Positions 52,637 to 61,944 are shown, counted from the stretch's first letter. The stretch is 64,000 bases of DNA from Luteibacter sp. UNC138MFCol5.1 (GCF_900110505.1 NZ_FODZ01000005.1:124001-188000), one strand, 5' to 3'. The notes: generated by a model not told the origin, from the sequence alone. A program made the numbers and translations.

Positions 52637-53521
52637 TCACGCGACGGCTTCGTCGCCGGGGCGTAGCCACGGCGATGCGACGAACAGGGCGATGCCAGCC
52701 AGGATGATGGCCATGCCGGCCCACACCTGCGGCGCGAAGTGCTCATCGAGCACGATCCACGACGTGACGATGCCCGATACCGGAACCAGCAGCGACAGCG
52801 GTGCGACCGAGGTGGCGGGATAGGTCTTCATCAGGTTGTTCCACACCAGGTATCCGAACACCGTCGTGACGTACGCCTGGAAGGCGATCGAACCCGCCGC
52901 GCGCCAGGTCAACCCATCCGTCAGTGCGACGAAGGGCTGAACGCCGCCATGGACCCATGCCAACACGAAAAGGGCCGGCGCCGAGAACACGCTCGACCAG
53001 ACGACGAAGGCGAGCATGTCCTCGGGGCGATGCATCTTCACGATGACGTTGCAGGCACTCCAGCTGATCGCCGCGAGCATCACCAGCGCGACACCCACGA
53101 GCGTCGACGACGATGGCGCGTGACCGATCACCAGCGCCATCCCGCAAAGCGCGAGCGACATGCCCCATACCTGCGGCATGCGGACGCGCTCCCGCAGGAG
53201 GAGCGCGCTCAGCAACACGGTGAAGAAGGCGCTGGATTGCAGCAACAGCGACGACAGGCCGGGCGACATGCCCCGCGACATCGCGAGATTGACGACCCAC
53301 CACAGGCCCACGCCGAAGAGGACGCCGTACCCCGCCAGGGCGGCGAGCGGGACCTGTCGGGGACGCCGGACGAACAGCACGAGCGGAAACGCCGTGAACG
53401 TGAATCGCAGCGCGGTGAGGAGGAATGGATCGAGGTCGCGCAGTCCGGCTTCGATGACCGAGAAGTTGCTTCCCCAGATCACCGTGACGAGAACGCCGAG
53501 TGCGAGATGGCCGGGCTTCAC
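52637..53521 (-). CDS. EamA family (DMT superfamily) transporter
   Basis: A 294-residue inner-membrane transporter with ten predicted membrane segments in two EamA repeats. The first has VIWGSNFSVIEAGL and LTALRFTFTAFPLVLFVR. The second has ISWSACNVIVK and FQAYVTTVFGYLVWNNLMKTY, with APLSLLVPVSGIVTSWIVLDE. Family members export amino acids and related metabolites; the E. coli EamA exporter of O-acetylserine and cysteine has a similar layout, but the substrate cannot be assigned here. It is convergent with the small gene at 52373, 24 bp apart. Confidence 0.88.
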   Translation of the reverse strand: MKPGHLALGVLVTVIWGSNFSVIEAGLRDLDPFLLTALRFTFTAFPLVLFVRRPRQVPLAALAGYGVLFGVGLWWVVNLAMSRGMSPGLSSLLLQSSAFFTVLLSALLLRERVRMPQVWGMSLALCGMALVIGHAPSSSTLVGVALVMLAAISWSACNVIVKMHRPEDMLAFVVWSSVFSAPALFVLAWVHGGVQPFVALTDGLTWRAAGSIAFQAYVTTVFGYLVWNNLMKTYPATSVAPLSLLVPVSGIVTSWIVLDEHFAPQVWAGMAIILAGIALFVASPWLRPGDEAVA

Positions 53522-53680
53522 GTCGATTGTCCGGAAACGCAGGAACGGTCACGCATGGAGAATCTCCGCTGAGGTCGAAGCGGACCCTAGCGGGACGCGA
53601 TGCCGGCGGCTATGGAAGAAATCGTAAAAGCGCTCCGGGAATGCCGAAGCGCGTCCTGTGTCGCGTTTCGCGAGGAGCCG

Positions 53681-53702
53681 TCGCGGCCGGGTCCGCTCCC
53701 AC
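53681..53702 (-). repeat. Single REP element
   Basis: On the minus strand this reads GTGGGAGCGGACCCGGCCGC, matching the GTGGGAGCGC head of the REPs at 58648 and 2594. No inverted partner of the same quality is nearby, though GGCCCGGCCGGGCC at 53707-53720 follows. It lies in the 246-bp gap between the EamA gene and amn, which otherwise shows no gene. Confidence 0.55.
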
Positions 53703-53767
53703 AGTGCGGCCCGGCCGGGCCCCTCCCGCGAAGGCTTCCCGCATGGAGCCCCCGCGGGTGCGGCGCC

Positions 53768-54553
53768 TTATTCCGCGTCGTCCTCGAAGCGCAGGTGCTT
53801 CACGCTGCGGCCGTGGCGGCGGACCAGCTTGAGGGCTTCCACGCCGACCTTGATGTGGCGTTCGACGAAGTTCGCGGTGACCGAGGCATCGCTGGATTCG
53901 GTCTTCACGCCTTCGGGAATCATCGGCTGGTCGGAGACGAGCAGCAGCGCGCCGCACGGAATGTGGTTGGCGAAGCCGGCGGCGAAGATCGTCGCGGTCT
54001 CCATGTCGATCGCCATGCTGCGCGTGCGGCGCAGGTAGTCCTTGAAGCCGTCGTCGTGTTCCCACACGCGGCGGTTCGTCGTGTAGACGGTGCCGGTCCA
54101 GTAGTCGTGGCCGAGGTCGCGGATCATCGTCGAGACCGCGCGCTGGAGCTGGAAGGCCGGCAGTGCGGGCACCTCGGGGAGGAGATAGTCGTTGGACGTG
54201 CCCTCGCCGCGGATGGCGGCGATCGGCAGCACGAGGTCGCCGATGGCGTTCTTGCGCTTCAGGCCGCCGCACTTGCCCAGGAACAGCACGGCCTGCGGCT
54301 CGATGACGCTCAGCAGGTCCATGATCGTGGCGGCATTGGGACTGCCCATGCCGAAGTTGATCAGGGTGATGCCGTCGGCGGTGGCGTTCGGCATCGGCCG
54401 GTCCCGGCCCCTGACCTCCACGCCGTGCTCCTGGGCGAAGCGGTCGACGTAATGGCCGAAGTTGGTCAGCAGGATGTGCCGGCCGAAGTCCTCCAGCGGC
54501 GTGCCCGTGTACCGGGGCAGCCAGTTGGAGACGATCTCGTTCTTGGTTTTCAT
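53768..54553 (-). CDS. amn: AMP nucleosidase (short, catalytic-domain form)
   Basis: A 261-residue enzyme that hydrolyses AMP to adenine and ribose 5-phosphate. Family patterns seen are ITLINFGMGSPNAATIMDLL, LFLGKCGGLKRKNAIGDLVL, YTTNRRVWEHDDGFKDYLRR and the nucleoside-binding MAIDMETATIFAAGFANH, followed by LLLVSDQPMIPEGVKT. E. coli Amn is about 484 residues with an N-terminal allosteric domain. That domain is absent here, as in other short forms, so ATP/phosphate regulation of the E. coli kind is not expected. It is divergent from degV, with a 194-bp gap that holds AT-richer sequence near 54640-54665, where promoters may lie. Confidence 0.9.
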   Translation of the reverse strand: MKTKNEIVSNWLPRYTGTPLEDFGRHILLTNFGHYVDRFAQEHGVEVRGRDRPMPNATADGITLINFGMGSPNAATIMDLLSVIEPQAVLFLGKCGGLKRKNAIGDLVLPIAAIRGEGTSNDYLLPEVPALPAFQLQRAVSTMIRDLGHDYWTGTVYTTNRRVWEHDDGFKDYLRRTRSMAIDMETATIFAAGFANHIPCGALLLVSDQPMIPEGVKTESSDASVTANFVERHIKVGVEALKLVRRHGRSVKHLRFEDDAE

Positions 54554-54747
54554 GTCGAATCCGGTTGCGCGTGCGCCGGCGGCTTTCGCCCTTCAGGTGC
54601 CGACGGCGCGGTTACCGGCGACGCCACGCCGGCGGAGTGCCAAATTCATTCGTGCAAGTGTAGCATCCGCCCAGCGGGGGCGAGCTGGAACGCGCAGGGC
54701 GGGCCGGGCACCCCGGGGTCCTTGCGACCTTCGACGGGGGGTGACCG

Positions 54748-55692
54748 ATGCGAATCGGTGTGGCGATCGATGCGGCCTGCGACGTGCCGCATGAATTCAT
54801 CGAGAAGCATGGCATCGCGGTCATGCCGATCACGGTCAAGGTGGACCAGCAGCGCTTCAAGGACGACCGCGATCCGGCGGAGATCCAGCGCTTCCGCGAT
54901 CAGAAGCTCGGCAGCCGGAGTCATTCCGCGGAGACCGAGGCCAGTTCGGTCGAGGACGTGCAGAACCTGTTCCTGGGCCGCATGGTCAAGGAGTACGACT
55001 GCGTCATCTGCCTGACGATCATGGCCACGCGCAGCCCCATCCACGACAATGTGATCAAGGCGAGCTTCGCCATCCTGAAGAACTATCGCCCGGTGCGCGA
55101 GGCCGCCGGCATCGGCGGGCCGTTCCTGATGCGCGTCGTCGACACGCGGAACATCTTCGCCGGTGCCGCGTCGGCCGTCGTGGAAACCGTGCGCATGATC
55201 CAGGAGGGCCGGTCCCCGGCGGAGGTTCGCGAGCGTGCCGCGCACATCGCCGACTGCTCCTACGGGTACATGCTGCCGCGCGACCTGAATTACCTGCGCT
55301 CGCGCGCCCGCAGCAAGGGCGACCGCAGCGTGAGCTTCCTCAGTTCCATGCTCGGCACCGCGCTCGACATCAAGCCCATCCTGCGCGGCCATCGCGGCGA
55401 GACCGGCCCGGTGGGCAAGGTCCGCGGCTTCGAGCACGGCGCGCAGGTGTTGTTCGACTACGTGACCAAGCGCGTGCAGGCCGGCCTGCTCGTGCCGTCG
55501 CTCTCGCTCAGCTACGGCGGCGATCTCGACGAGATGCGCAACCTGCCTGGCTACACCTCCATGGTGCGGACGTGCGGCGAATCCGGCGTCGAGATCCTCG
55601 AAAGTCCGATGGGTATCACGGGCATGGTCAACGTCGGCGAAGGCGCGATGACGATCGGCTTCGCGTCCGAAGACCACGTGGCCGACTTCTAG
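54748..55692 (+). CDS. DegV family protein (fatty-acid binding fold)
   Basis: A 314-residue cytosolic DegV-type protein. Firmicute relatives (FakB) present fatty acids to a kinase. Visible patterns are VAIDAACDVPHEFIEKHGIA, the first-domain SRSHSAETEASSVEDVQNLF (in place of the classical TSQPS segment), LTIMATRSPIHDNVI and VDTRNIFAGAASAVVETV. The second domain has LGTALDIKPILRGHRGE and ESPMGITGMVNVGEGAMTIG. No fakA-like kinase gene is in the window, so the physiological ligand is open. It is followed 3 bases later by the DUF4124 gene, so the two form an operon. Confidence 0.85.
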   Translation: MRIGVAIDAACDVPHEFIEKHGIAVMPITVKVDQQRFKDDRDPAEIQRFRDQKLGSRSHSAETEASSVEDVQNLFLGRMVKEYDCVICLTIMATRSPIHDNVIKASFAILKNYRPVREAAGIGGPFLMRVVDTRNIFAGAASAVVETVRMIQEGRSPAEVRERAAHIADCSYGYMLPRDLNYLRSRARSKGDRSVSFLSSMLGTALDIKPILRGHRGETGPVGKVRGFEHGAQVLFDYVTKRVQAGLLVPSLSLSYGGDLDEMRNLPGYTSMVRTCGESGVEILESPMGITGMVNVGEGAMTIGFASEDHVADF

Positions 55693-55695
55693 GCC

Positions 55696-56337
55696 ATGCA
55701 CGGCGCACGCGTCCTGCTGGCGTTCGCTGCGCTCGCCGCCATCGGCCCGGTGGCAGCGCAGACGGTCTACAAGTGCCAGGCGGGCGGACAGACGATCTAC
55801 CAGCAGGCGCCGTGCACGAAGGGGCAGCATCAGCAGACGATCGAGCTGCAACCGCCGTCGCCGTCCGGTGCGGTCGCACCGATGCCCGCGGCGCCCGTTC
55901 GTTCCGTGGTCGACGACGACGCGGCGCCGCCACCGGTGCCCGCGGCACCGCCACCGATTCTTTACGGGTGCGTCCGCGCCACCGATGGCAAGGCGTACAC
56001 CTCGGCGAACGGACATCCCGAGCCGTACCTCGCCCCATTGGGCGTGCTCGGCGCGATCAGCCAGCCGCTCGCCGACACCTACGGAAGCCGCGATGCCGCC
56101 ATCGCGTCGGCCCCGGAACTCAATCGCGGCAAGGGGAACGCAGCCGCCGTCGCGACGAGCAACTACGTCTGGGTGCAGGACCAGTGCAGACAGCTGAGTC
56201 CTGCGGAAGCGTGCCGCGCGCTGCGCGACGACGCCGATTCCAATCAGCGGGCCATCCGCAACGCCTTCAAGAGCGAGCGCGGCCCGCTCGAGGCGAAGGA
56301 TGCGGCGCTGCGCGGCCAGCTGGCCGGTTGCGGCTAG
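55696..56337 (+). CDS. DUF4124 domain-containing exported protein
   Basis: A 213-residue exported protein with signal peptide MHGARVLLAFAALAAIGPVA ending at AQ. The short DUF4124 domain follows (VYKCQAGGQTIYQQAPCTKG) with its two conserved cysteines. A Pro/Ala-rich linker (PPSPSGAVAPMPAAPVR) leads to a C-terminal region with further cysteines (YGCVRATDGKAY, DQCRQLSPAEACRALRDDA, QLAGCG). Function is unknown; DUF4124 proteins are common and numerous in Xanthomonadales. The stop is one base from the stop of the convergent Hsp70 gene, with no terminator between. Confidence 0.8.
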   Translation: MHGARVLLAFAALAAIGPVAAQTVYKCQAGGQTIYQQAPCTKGQHQQTIELQPPSPSGAVAPMPAAPVRSVVDDDAAPPPVPAAPPPILYGCVRATDGKAYTSANGHPEPYLAPLGVLGAISQPLADTYGSRDAAIASAPELNRGKGNAAAVATSNYVWVQDQCRQLSPAEACRALRDDADSNQRAIRNAFKSERGPLEAKDAALRGQLAGCG

Positions 56338-56338
56338 T

Positions 56339-57733
56339 TCAGTTCGCCGACATCGCCGCGACCGCGAGCCCCGACACCACGCCCAGCGACGGATCGCCTT
56401 CGACCATCGGGATGCCCTCGAACGCCTCGCGCACCGCCGCCTTCACGATCGGCGATCGCGAGGTACCGCCGGTGAGGAAGACGCTGTCCGGCACGCTCGG
56501 CCATTCCTGGCGGACCTCGTCGAACAGCCGCTGCATGCGCTCGACGAAAGGCTCGACCGCTTCATGCATGTCGGCGCGCGCGATGACCACGCCGAGACCT
56601 TCCTCGAGGAAACCGAGGTCGGCATGCGTGTCGTCGGCGGAACTCAACGCGATCTTGCCGCGCTCGGCCGTCTGGTTCAGGCGCGTGGTCGCGCCCGGCT
56701 GCTGCAGCGCGCGCAGGCGCGACTGCCAGGGCTCGTCCACGAAACGGTAATCCTGGCGGCGGAACTCGCGCTGCTTCGGCAGGTTGTGCACGCTCGCGGC
56801 CTCGACGAAATGATGCACCGGCACGCGCGTGACGTTGTTGCCCAGCTGCGGCATGAAGCTGTGCATGCTGAGGTTTATGTCCAGGTCGGTACCGCCCTTG
56901 GCCAGGCCCCACGTGCGCACGATGCGCGGCAGGGCGTCGCCGCCCAGCTCGGCGAACGCGACGTCGGTGGTACCGCCGCCGATGTCCACGATCAGCGCTG
57001 TCTGCCGCGTCGACAGGCGCTTGTGGTAATGCATCGCCGCGGCGGCGGGCTCTTCTAGGAAGGTCACGCCGTCGAATCCCGCGACGGCCGCGGCCTCGCG
57101 GATGATGTCCACCGCCTGCTCCGATCCCTTCTCGCCCATCGAACTGCGGAAGTGCACCGGGCGTCCGATCACCGCCGTGCGCACCGGCTCGCCGAGCTGG
57201 CGACTGGCGGCGAGGCGGATGTGCTCGAGGATGTGCGTGGCGATGTGCACGATGACCTTGCGCACCTGCGGATCGAGACGGTAGCCGAGCATCGACTTGG
57301 GCGATTCAATGAGGTTGCCGTCGCCGTATTCCAGGTATGCCTCGACGGCCTCCTCGCCGAACAGCGCGTGCTGGAAGCTCTCGACGGTCGCGGTGGGCGA
57401 TTCCGCGGCGCGGCGTTCCATCCACTGGCGGCGCACGGTGCGCAGCGCGTCGCGGCGAAGGTCGGCGTCGGAACGTTCGACGAAGGCGCGTCCCTGCTGC
57501 TGCGCCTCGGTCGCGAACTGCCGCTGCTGGGCACGCGCCGAGCGGATCTGTCCTTCGACCTGCGCTTCGAGTTCGGGCGTCAGCTGGAAGTCGTTCGGGT
57601 CGGGCACCACCTCGGGGAAGAACACCGCGGTGCGGAACTGCTTCGCCTCGCCGAAGTGGATGTGGGTCAGCGTCTCGCCGACGAAGGTCGCGGCGGCCGA
57701 GTAACTGGTGCCGAAATCGATGCCGATGGTCAT
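56339..57733 (-). CDS. Hsp70 family protein, YegD-like (ATPase domain only)
   Basis: A 464-residue member of the actin/Hsp70 ATPase superfamily. The phosphate 1 loop GIDFGTSYSAAA lies at the N-terminus, phosphate 2 LIVDIGGGTTDVAFAE is central, and the adenosine motif VFLTGGTSRSPIV is near the C-terminus. The body has the YegD-specific region IESPKSMLGYRLD and IGRPVHFRSSMGEKGSEQA. It ends after the nucleotide-binding fold and has no substrate-binding lid domain, so it is not a classical DnaK chaperone. Function is uncertain. The start MTIGIDFGTSYS at 57733 is unambiguous. Confidence 0.87.
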   Translation of the reverse strand: MTIGIDFGTSYSAAATFVGETLTHIHFGEAKQFRTAVFFPEVVPDPNDFQLTPELEAQVEGQIRSARAQQRQFATEAQQQGRAFVERSDADLRRDALRTVRRQWMERRAAESPTATVESFQHALFGEEAVEAYLEYGDGNLIESPKSMLGYRLDPQVRKVIVHIATHILEHIRLAASRQLGEPVRTAVIGRPVHFRSSMGEKGSEQAVDIIREAAAVAGFDGVTFLEEPAAAAMHYHKRLSTRQTALIVDIGGGTTDVAFAELGGDALPRIVRTWGLAKGGTDLDINLSMHSFMPQLGNNVTRVPVHHFVEAASVHNLPKQREFRRQDYRFVDEPWQSRLRALQQPGATTRLNQTAERGKIALSSADDTHADLGFLEEGLGVVIARADMHEAVEPFVERMQRLFDEVRQEWPSVPDSVFLTGGTSRSPIVKAAVREAFEGIPMVEGDPSLGVVSGLAVAAMSAN

Positions 57734-57814
57734 GGGGTTCTCGGGGGTCGTGACGGGCGGGCGGCAGGCGCGGTGGCGCGCCGCGGGCTCCGGGGGACCG
57801 CGAAGTCTAACCCG

Positions 57815-58597
57815 TCAGAAGCCGTACCGCAGGAACCCGCCGTCCACGGCGACCACCTCGCCCGTCACGTAGCTCGAGGCGGGCAGGCACAGGAAGGCCA
57901 CCGCGCCGGCGACCTCCTCCGGCTCGCCGATCCGGCCCATGGGCGTCCGGGAGAGCACTTCCTCGAGGTACTCGGCGTCGGCGAGCGCCGGCTCGCTGCG
58001 CTGGGTGCGGATGTACCAGGGCGCGACGGCGTTCACGCGGATGCCGTCCTCGGCCCATTCGCAGGCGAGATTGCGCGTCATCTGGTGCAGTGCCGCCTTC
58101 GTCATGCCGTAAGGCGACCCCGTGCGCACGTGCGTGATGCCGGAGACCGAGCCGACGTTCACGATCGCGGCGTTCGCGTGCTGGACGAGGTGCGGATACG
58201 CGGCGCGACTCATCTCGAAGGCGGAGAACACGTTGAGCTCGAACAGGTCGCGGTACTCGTCCCCGTCGTAGTCGAGCGTCGCCTTCGGCGTGTTGCCGCC
58301 GACGTTGTTGACGAGGATCGACAGGTTCATGCCGAGGTCGGCGACCCAGTCGAACACCGCGAGCCGGTCCTCGTGGTCGGACAGATCGGCCGCCATGCCG
58401 AGCACCTCGACATCGGGGCACTCGTCGGCGATCTCGTCGCGGACCTCCTGCAGCACGAGCTCGTCGCGGGCCACCAGCAGCACGTCGGCGCCGAGCGCGG
58501 CGAGTTCGCGCGCGCAGGCGAAGCCGATGCCCTTGCTGGCACCGGTGACGAGCGCCGTGCGGCCGTCGAGGCGCCAGCTGGCGAGGCGTGGATGCAT
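57815..58597 (-). CDS. Short-chain dehydrogenase/reductase (tropinone-reductase-like)
   Basis: A 260-residue classical SDR. The NAD(P)-binding glycine motif TGASKGIG is at 18-25 and the structural NNVGG at 97-101. The catalytic residues are Ser150 (NVGSVSG), Tyr163 and Lys167 (SPYGMTKAA), and the C-terminal segment is [23 protein letters not shown] preference is suggested by the basic residue after the glycine loop region (LVARDELV). The substrate is unknown. The start at 58597 has GGAG 7 bases upstream; the open frame extends beyond it through the REP element but without homology. Confidence 0.9.
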   Translation of the reverse strand: MHPRLASWRLDGRTALVTGASKGIGFACARELAALGADVLLVARDELVLQEVRDEIADECPDVEVLGMAADLSDHEDRLAVFDWVADLGMNLSILVNNVGGNTPKATLDYDGDEYRDLFELNVFSAFEMSRAAYPHLVQHANAAIVNVGSVSGITHVRTGSPYGMTKAALHQMTRNLACEWAEDGIRVNAVAPWYIRTQRSEPALADAEYLEEVLSRTPMGRIGEPEEVAGAVAFLCLPASSYVTGEVVAVDGGFLRYGF

Positions 58598-58647
58598 GTC
58601 GGTTCTCCGGATGTGGCGACAGGGCGTAGCTTGCCACGACACTTCGG

Positions 58648-58741
58648 GTGGGAGCGCACCTGGGCGCGACAGTTTTTCGCGAAGAGCAACAGGCCCTGAT
58701 GCTTTGTCGCAAAAACCCATCGCGCCCAGGTGCGCTCCCAC
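58648..58741. repeat. REP doublet (REPIN): inverted GTGGGAGCGCACCTGGGCGCGA
   Basis: GTGGGAGCGCACCTGGGCGC begins at 58648 and its exact inverse (GCGCCCAGGTGCGCTCCCAC) ends at 58741, enclosing about 50 bases. It lies between the divergently transcribed SDR and ABC ATPase genes, so it sits in or near their promoters rather than at transcript ends. It is the best-preserved copy of the family also seen at 2594 and 53681. Confidence 0.85.
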
Positions 58742-58773
58742 AGGGCGCGCCGAGGGCTTGGTATGCTCGGGCG

Positions 58774-59574
58774 ATGGACACGACCACGCCCCTGCTCTCC
58801 ATCGATCGCGCCACGGTGCTGCGCGACGGCCGCGCGCTGCTCGATGCGCTCTCGCTCGACATCGCGCAGGGCCAGCACACCGCGATCCTCGGCCCGAACG
58901 GGTCGGGCAAGTCGACGCTCGTGAAACTCCTCGAACGCCGGGTCTACCCCGTCGTGCACGACGACCGCTCGCCCGTCGTGCGTGTCTTCGGGCGCGACCG
59001 CTGGAACGTCGCGGAGCTTCGCTCACTGCTCGGCGTGGTTTCGTCGGACCTGCGCCGTGAGTTCGAAGCCAGCAACGAGACGGCCGGGAACGCCGTGCTT
59101 TCCGGGTTCTTCGCATCGATGACGCTCGGCCTCGATCACCATGTCGACGACGCCATGCGCACGCGCGCGCGCGAGGCGCTCGAACGTGTCGGCGCCGCGC
59201 ATCTGACGCAGCGCGACGTGTCGACCTTGTCGACCGGGGAGGCGCGCCGCGTGCTGATCGCGCGTGCGCTCGTGCACCGCCCCAGGGCGCTGTTGCTCGA
59301 CGAGCCCTGCGCGGGACTCGATCCCGGCACGCGCCGCCGCTTCCTCGACCTGCTCGGGGAACTGGCGCGCGAGGGAACGACGTTGCTGCTCGTCACGCAT
59401 CACGTCGAGGAGATCGTTCCCGCGATCGAACACGTGGTGATGCTCCGGGACGGGAAGCTTCTCCGGCAGGGCCCGAAACAGGAGCTGCTCGCCGACGAAC
59501 ACCTTTCCGGCCTGTTCGACTGGCACATGGAGGTGGAGCGCTCCGGCGACTTCTACGGCGCGCGGTTGCGCTGA
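58774..59574 (+). CDS. ABC transporter ATP-binding protein without an adjacent permease
   Basis: A 266-residue ABC ATPase. Walker [13 protein letters not shown] is followed by the signature segment [17 protein letters not shown], where the usual LSGGQ is LSTGE. Walker B and D-loop are [16 protein letters not shown] and the switch His is in [12 protein letters not shown]. The LSTGE signature and overall layout resemble ModF/YlmA-like orphan ATPases. No permease or binding-protein gene is adjacent. The start at 58774 ([15 protein letters not shown]) is only 6 bases after TATGCT and may give a nearly leaderless message; the frame upstream runs into the REP doublet. Confidence 0.85.
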   Translation: MDTTTPLLSIDRATVLRDGRALLDALSLDIAQGQHTAILGPNGSGKSTLVKLLERRVYPVVHDDRSPVVRVFGRDRWNVAELRSLLGVVSSDLRREFEASNETAGNAVLSGFFASMTLGLDHHVDDAMRTRAREALERVGAAHLTQRDVSTLSTGEARRVLIARALVHRPRALLLDEPCAGLDPGTRRRFLDLLGELAREGTTLLLVTHHVEEIVPAIEHVVMLRDGKLLRQGPKQELLADEHLSGLFDWHMEVERSGDFYGARLR

Positions 59575-59618
59575 GGCGAAGCCGGCGCGAGACTCGGAGC
59601 ACTCCGGAGGAACACGCG

Positions 59619-59831
59619 ATGATCCGATACGCCCCGCTGCTGGCTCTTCCGCTCGCCTGCGCGGCGTGCTCGAAGCCCCCGCAACCGCACGAGCCGCCGG
59701 CGCCGCAGGCGCGTCTCGAAACGCCGTGGGATTCGCTGGAAGCCCAGAAGAAGAAGGCGCAGGACGTCCAGAAGACCGTCGACGCGCAGGCGAAAGCGCA
59801 GGCCGCCGCGGCCGACGCGCAGGCGCAGTAG
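59619..59831 (+). CDS. Small predicted lipoprotein
   Basis: A 70-residue protein starting MIRYAPLLALPLACAACSK, with GGAGGAA 7 bases upstream. The hydrophobic leader ends at a Cys-containing motif (ACAAC-SK), so Cys17 is the likely lipidated residue, although the -3 position is not canonical. The mature part has a Pro-rich stretch and then an Ala/Gln/Lys-rich helix (EAQKKKAQDVQKTVDAQAKA). Function unknown; 44 bp downstream of the ABC ATPase and possibly in the same transcript. Confidence 0.65.
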   Translation: MIRYAPLLALPLACAACSKPPQPHEPPAPQARLETPWDSLEAQKKKAQDVQKTVDAQAKAQAAAADAQAQ

Positions 59832-59871
59832 GGTCAATTGAACGAAAGCAGTTTCTTCCGGGAGGTGGGAG

Positions 59872-60011
59872 GCGGGAGATGGGAGGCGCGGGCGTGGCCG
59901 TCGACGTACGCCCGAGGGGACGGCAAGCTCGACACTACGACACGGCAACCACGACGCTGCCGGCACCCTGTGGCAACCGCCGGGAACGCGCCCCCAACTC
60001 CCATCTCCCGC
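59872..60011. repeat. Intergenic inverted repeat with GCGGGAGATGGGAG arms
   Basis: GCGGGAGATGGGAG at 59872-59885 and its exact inverse CTCCCATCTCCCGC at 59998-60011 enclose about 112 bp. The left arm continues a purine-rich run of GGGAGG-type units starting near 59860. The element fills the gap between the small lipoprotein gene and the stop of sppA. It may be a miniature mobile or REP-like element, or a transcript-end structure for both convergent genes. No coding signal is seen in the interior. Confidence 0.6.
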
Positions 60012-60024
60012 CCCTGCCCTGCTC

Positions 60025-61944
60025 TTAGCGCGGCGAGCAGAAACAGTAGGCGTAGACGTGCGGCTTGCCTGCCTCGGCCGTGCGGAACAGCGCCCATTCC
60101 GGCGCGAGTTTCGGCAGGTCGGCGACCCACGACGGCAGGCGCAGGCCCCAGGACATCGCGACGCGCGCCTCTGGGCTGTCGCCGATGTTCGTCAGGAAAC
60201 GCTCGAAGGCGCCCATCGGCTTTTCGGCGTAACGGACGCTGTAATCCTTGCCGAGACCCGCCTGCTCCGCCGCGTCGCGGATCGCGTCGTCGAGGCTGCC
60301 CATGCGGTCGACCAGTCCACGATCGAGCGCCTGCTGCCCGGTCCACACACGGCCCTGCGCCACGGCGTCGATCGCGGCGAAATCCTTGCCACGCGCCTTG
60401 GCGACGTTACCGACGAAGTCGCGGTAACCCTTGTCGATGATGCTCTGGATCAGCACGCCGACGTTGGGATCGAGCGGGCGCGTGATGTCGAACGCGCCGG
60501 CCAGCGGGCCGGTGCCGACACCGTCGCTCTTCACGCCGATCTTCGCCAGCGTGTCCGGCACGGTGAAGAACATGCCGAAGATGCCGATCGATCCCGTGAT
60601 GGTGTTGGGCTCGGCATAGATGCGATTGGCGTTCATCGAGATCCAGTAACCGCCGCTCGCGGCCACGTCGCCCATCGAGACGACGACCGGAATGCCCGCC
60701 TCGCGCGTGCGCTCCACTTCGCGACGGATCTGCTCGGCCGCGTAGACCTCGCCGCCCGGCGAATTCACGCGCAGGACGAGCGCGCGCGTGCGGCGATCGT
60801 TGCGCACCGTGCGGATGAGCGCCGCCGTGGAGTCGCCGCCGATGGTGCCCTGCGACTGCTTGCCGCCCGTGATCTCGCCCTCGGCGACCACCACGGCGAC
60901 GCCGTTGCCGGTCTGCAGCAGATCGATGTTCGAGAGGCCGCGGTCGGCGAGGTAGGCGGAGAGATCGACCTGGCGGAAGCCCTGGTCCTTCTTGCCCGCG
61001 GGGACGCCTTCCTTGCGCAGCATCTGCACGAACTGCTGCTCGGTGGCGATGCCGTCGACCAGTTTTTCTTCCTGCGCCAGCTCCGCGAGGCTGCCCTTCG
61101 CATCGCGCACGCGCGCAGCGAGCCCGTCGATGTCGGCGCGCAGTTGCGCGGCGTCGATCCGGCGCAGCTTCGAGACCTCGTCGATCCACGTCGTCCACAG
61201 GCCGCCGAGCCAGAACGCGTCGGCTTCCTTCGATTCGGGCGACGCATGGTCGAGGATGAAGGGTTCGGCCGCACTCTTGAACTTACCGACGCGGAACAGG
61301 TGCACCTGCACGCCAAGGCGCTCGAGCATGTCCTTGTAGAACAGGCGGTAGTTCGCGAGACCCGTGGCGAGGATGCCGCCCTGCGGGTCGATGTAGATCT
61401 TGTCCGCGTGCGCGGCAAGGTAGTACTGGCCCTGCTCCATGCTCGCGCCCCAGACGAGCACCGGCTTGCCGGCCTTGCGGAAGCGGTCGAGCGCCGCGCC
61501 GACCTCGCGCAGCGCAGCGAACCCGCCCGCCTGCAGCTTGTCCGGATTGAGCACGATGCGGCTGATGCGGTCGTCCTTCGCCGCGCTGTCGATCGCGCGG
61601 ACGAGGTCGCGCACCTGCACCTGCTTCACGCCGTCGCCGGAAAGCCGGCCGGCGGCGCGCGAGAACGCGTCGGCGCTGTACTGCTCCACCAGCGCGCCTT
61701 CGGGCGCCAGCACGAGCACGGTGCGCTCGTCGACGGCGTTGCCACGGCCGCCGAGGAACAGCAGCAGGAGGAACACGCCGAGGATGCCGAAGAAGATCAC
61801 GTTGATGATGACCAGCCGCGTGATGTTGATGCCCCGGCCCAGGCCACGCATGAAGCGTCCGAAGCCGTCGCGCCGCCGGGGTGGCGGCACGGGCTGGGGG
61901 CGACCCGGCAGGGGCGGCGGCACGGCGTCGTAATGGTCCGTCAT
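60025..61944 (-). CDS. sppA: Signal peptide peptidase SppA, 67K type
   Basis: A 639-residue membrane-bound serine protease that degrades signal peptides left in the inner membrane. A basic, Pro-rich cytosolic N-terminus is followed by one membrane segment at about 43-66 (RLVIINVIFFGILGVFLLLL). Two homologous S49 halves follow. The general base is Lys223 in RVGKFKSAAEPF and the nucleophile is Ser430 in SMGDVAASGGYW, matching the Lys-Ser dyad of E. coli SppA. Length fits the long type. The C-terminus has an unusual tail with two cysteines (VYAYCFCSPR). It is separated from the upstream MATE gene by 53 bp on the same strand. Confidence 0.92.
   Translation of the reverse strand: MTDHYDAVPPPLPGRPQPVPPPRRRDGFGRFMRGLGRGINITRLVIINVIFFGILGVFLLLLFLGGRGNAVDERTVLVLAPEGALVEQYSADAFSRAAGRLSGDGVKQVQVRDLVRAIDSAAKDDRISRIVLNPDKLQAGGFAALREVGAALDRFRKAGKPVLVWGASMEQGQYYLAAHADKIYIDPQGGILATGLANYRLFYKDMLERLGVQVHLFRVGKFKSAAEPFILDHASPESKEADAFWLGGLWTTWIDEVSKLRRIDAAQLRADIDGLAARVRDAKGSLAELAQEEKLVDGIATEQQFVQMLRKEGVPAGKKDQGFRQVDLSAYLADRGLSNIDLLQTGNGVAVVVAEGEITGGKQSQGTIGGDSTAALIRTVRNDRRTRALVLRVNSPGGEVYAAEQIRREVERTREAGIPVVVSMGDVAASGGYWISMNANRIYAEPNTITGSIGIFGMFFTVPDTLAKIGVKSDGVGTGPLAGAFDITRPLDPNVGVLIQSIIDKGYRDFVGNVAKARGKDFAAIDAVAQGRVWTGQQALDRGLVDRMGSLDDAIRDAAEQAGLGKDYSVRYAEKPMGAFERFLTNIGDSPEARVAMSWGLRLPSWVADLPKLAPEWALFRTAEAGKPHVYAYCFCSPR

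Noticed and set aside
58648-58773. N-terminal extension of the ABC ATPase beginning inside the REP doublet
   Set aside because: The extension is encoded by the repeat element itself and has no homology; the ATPase fold begins right after 58774.
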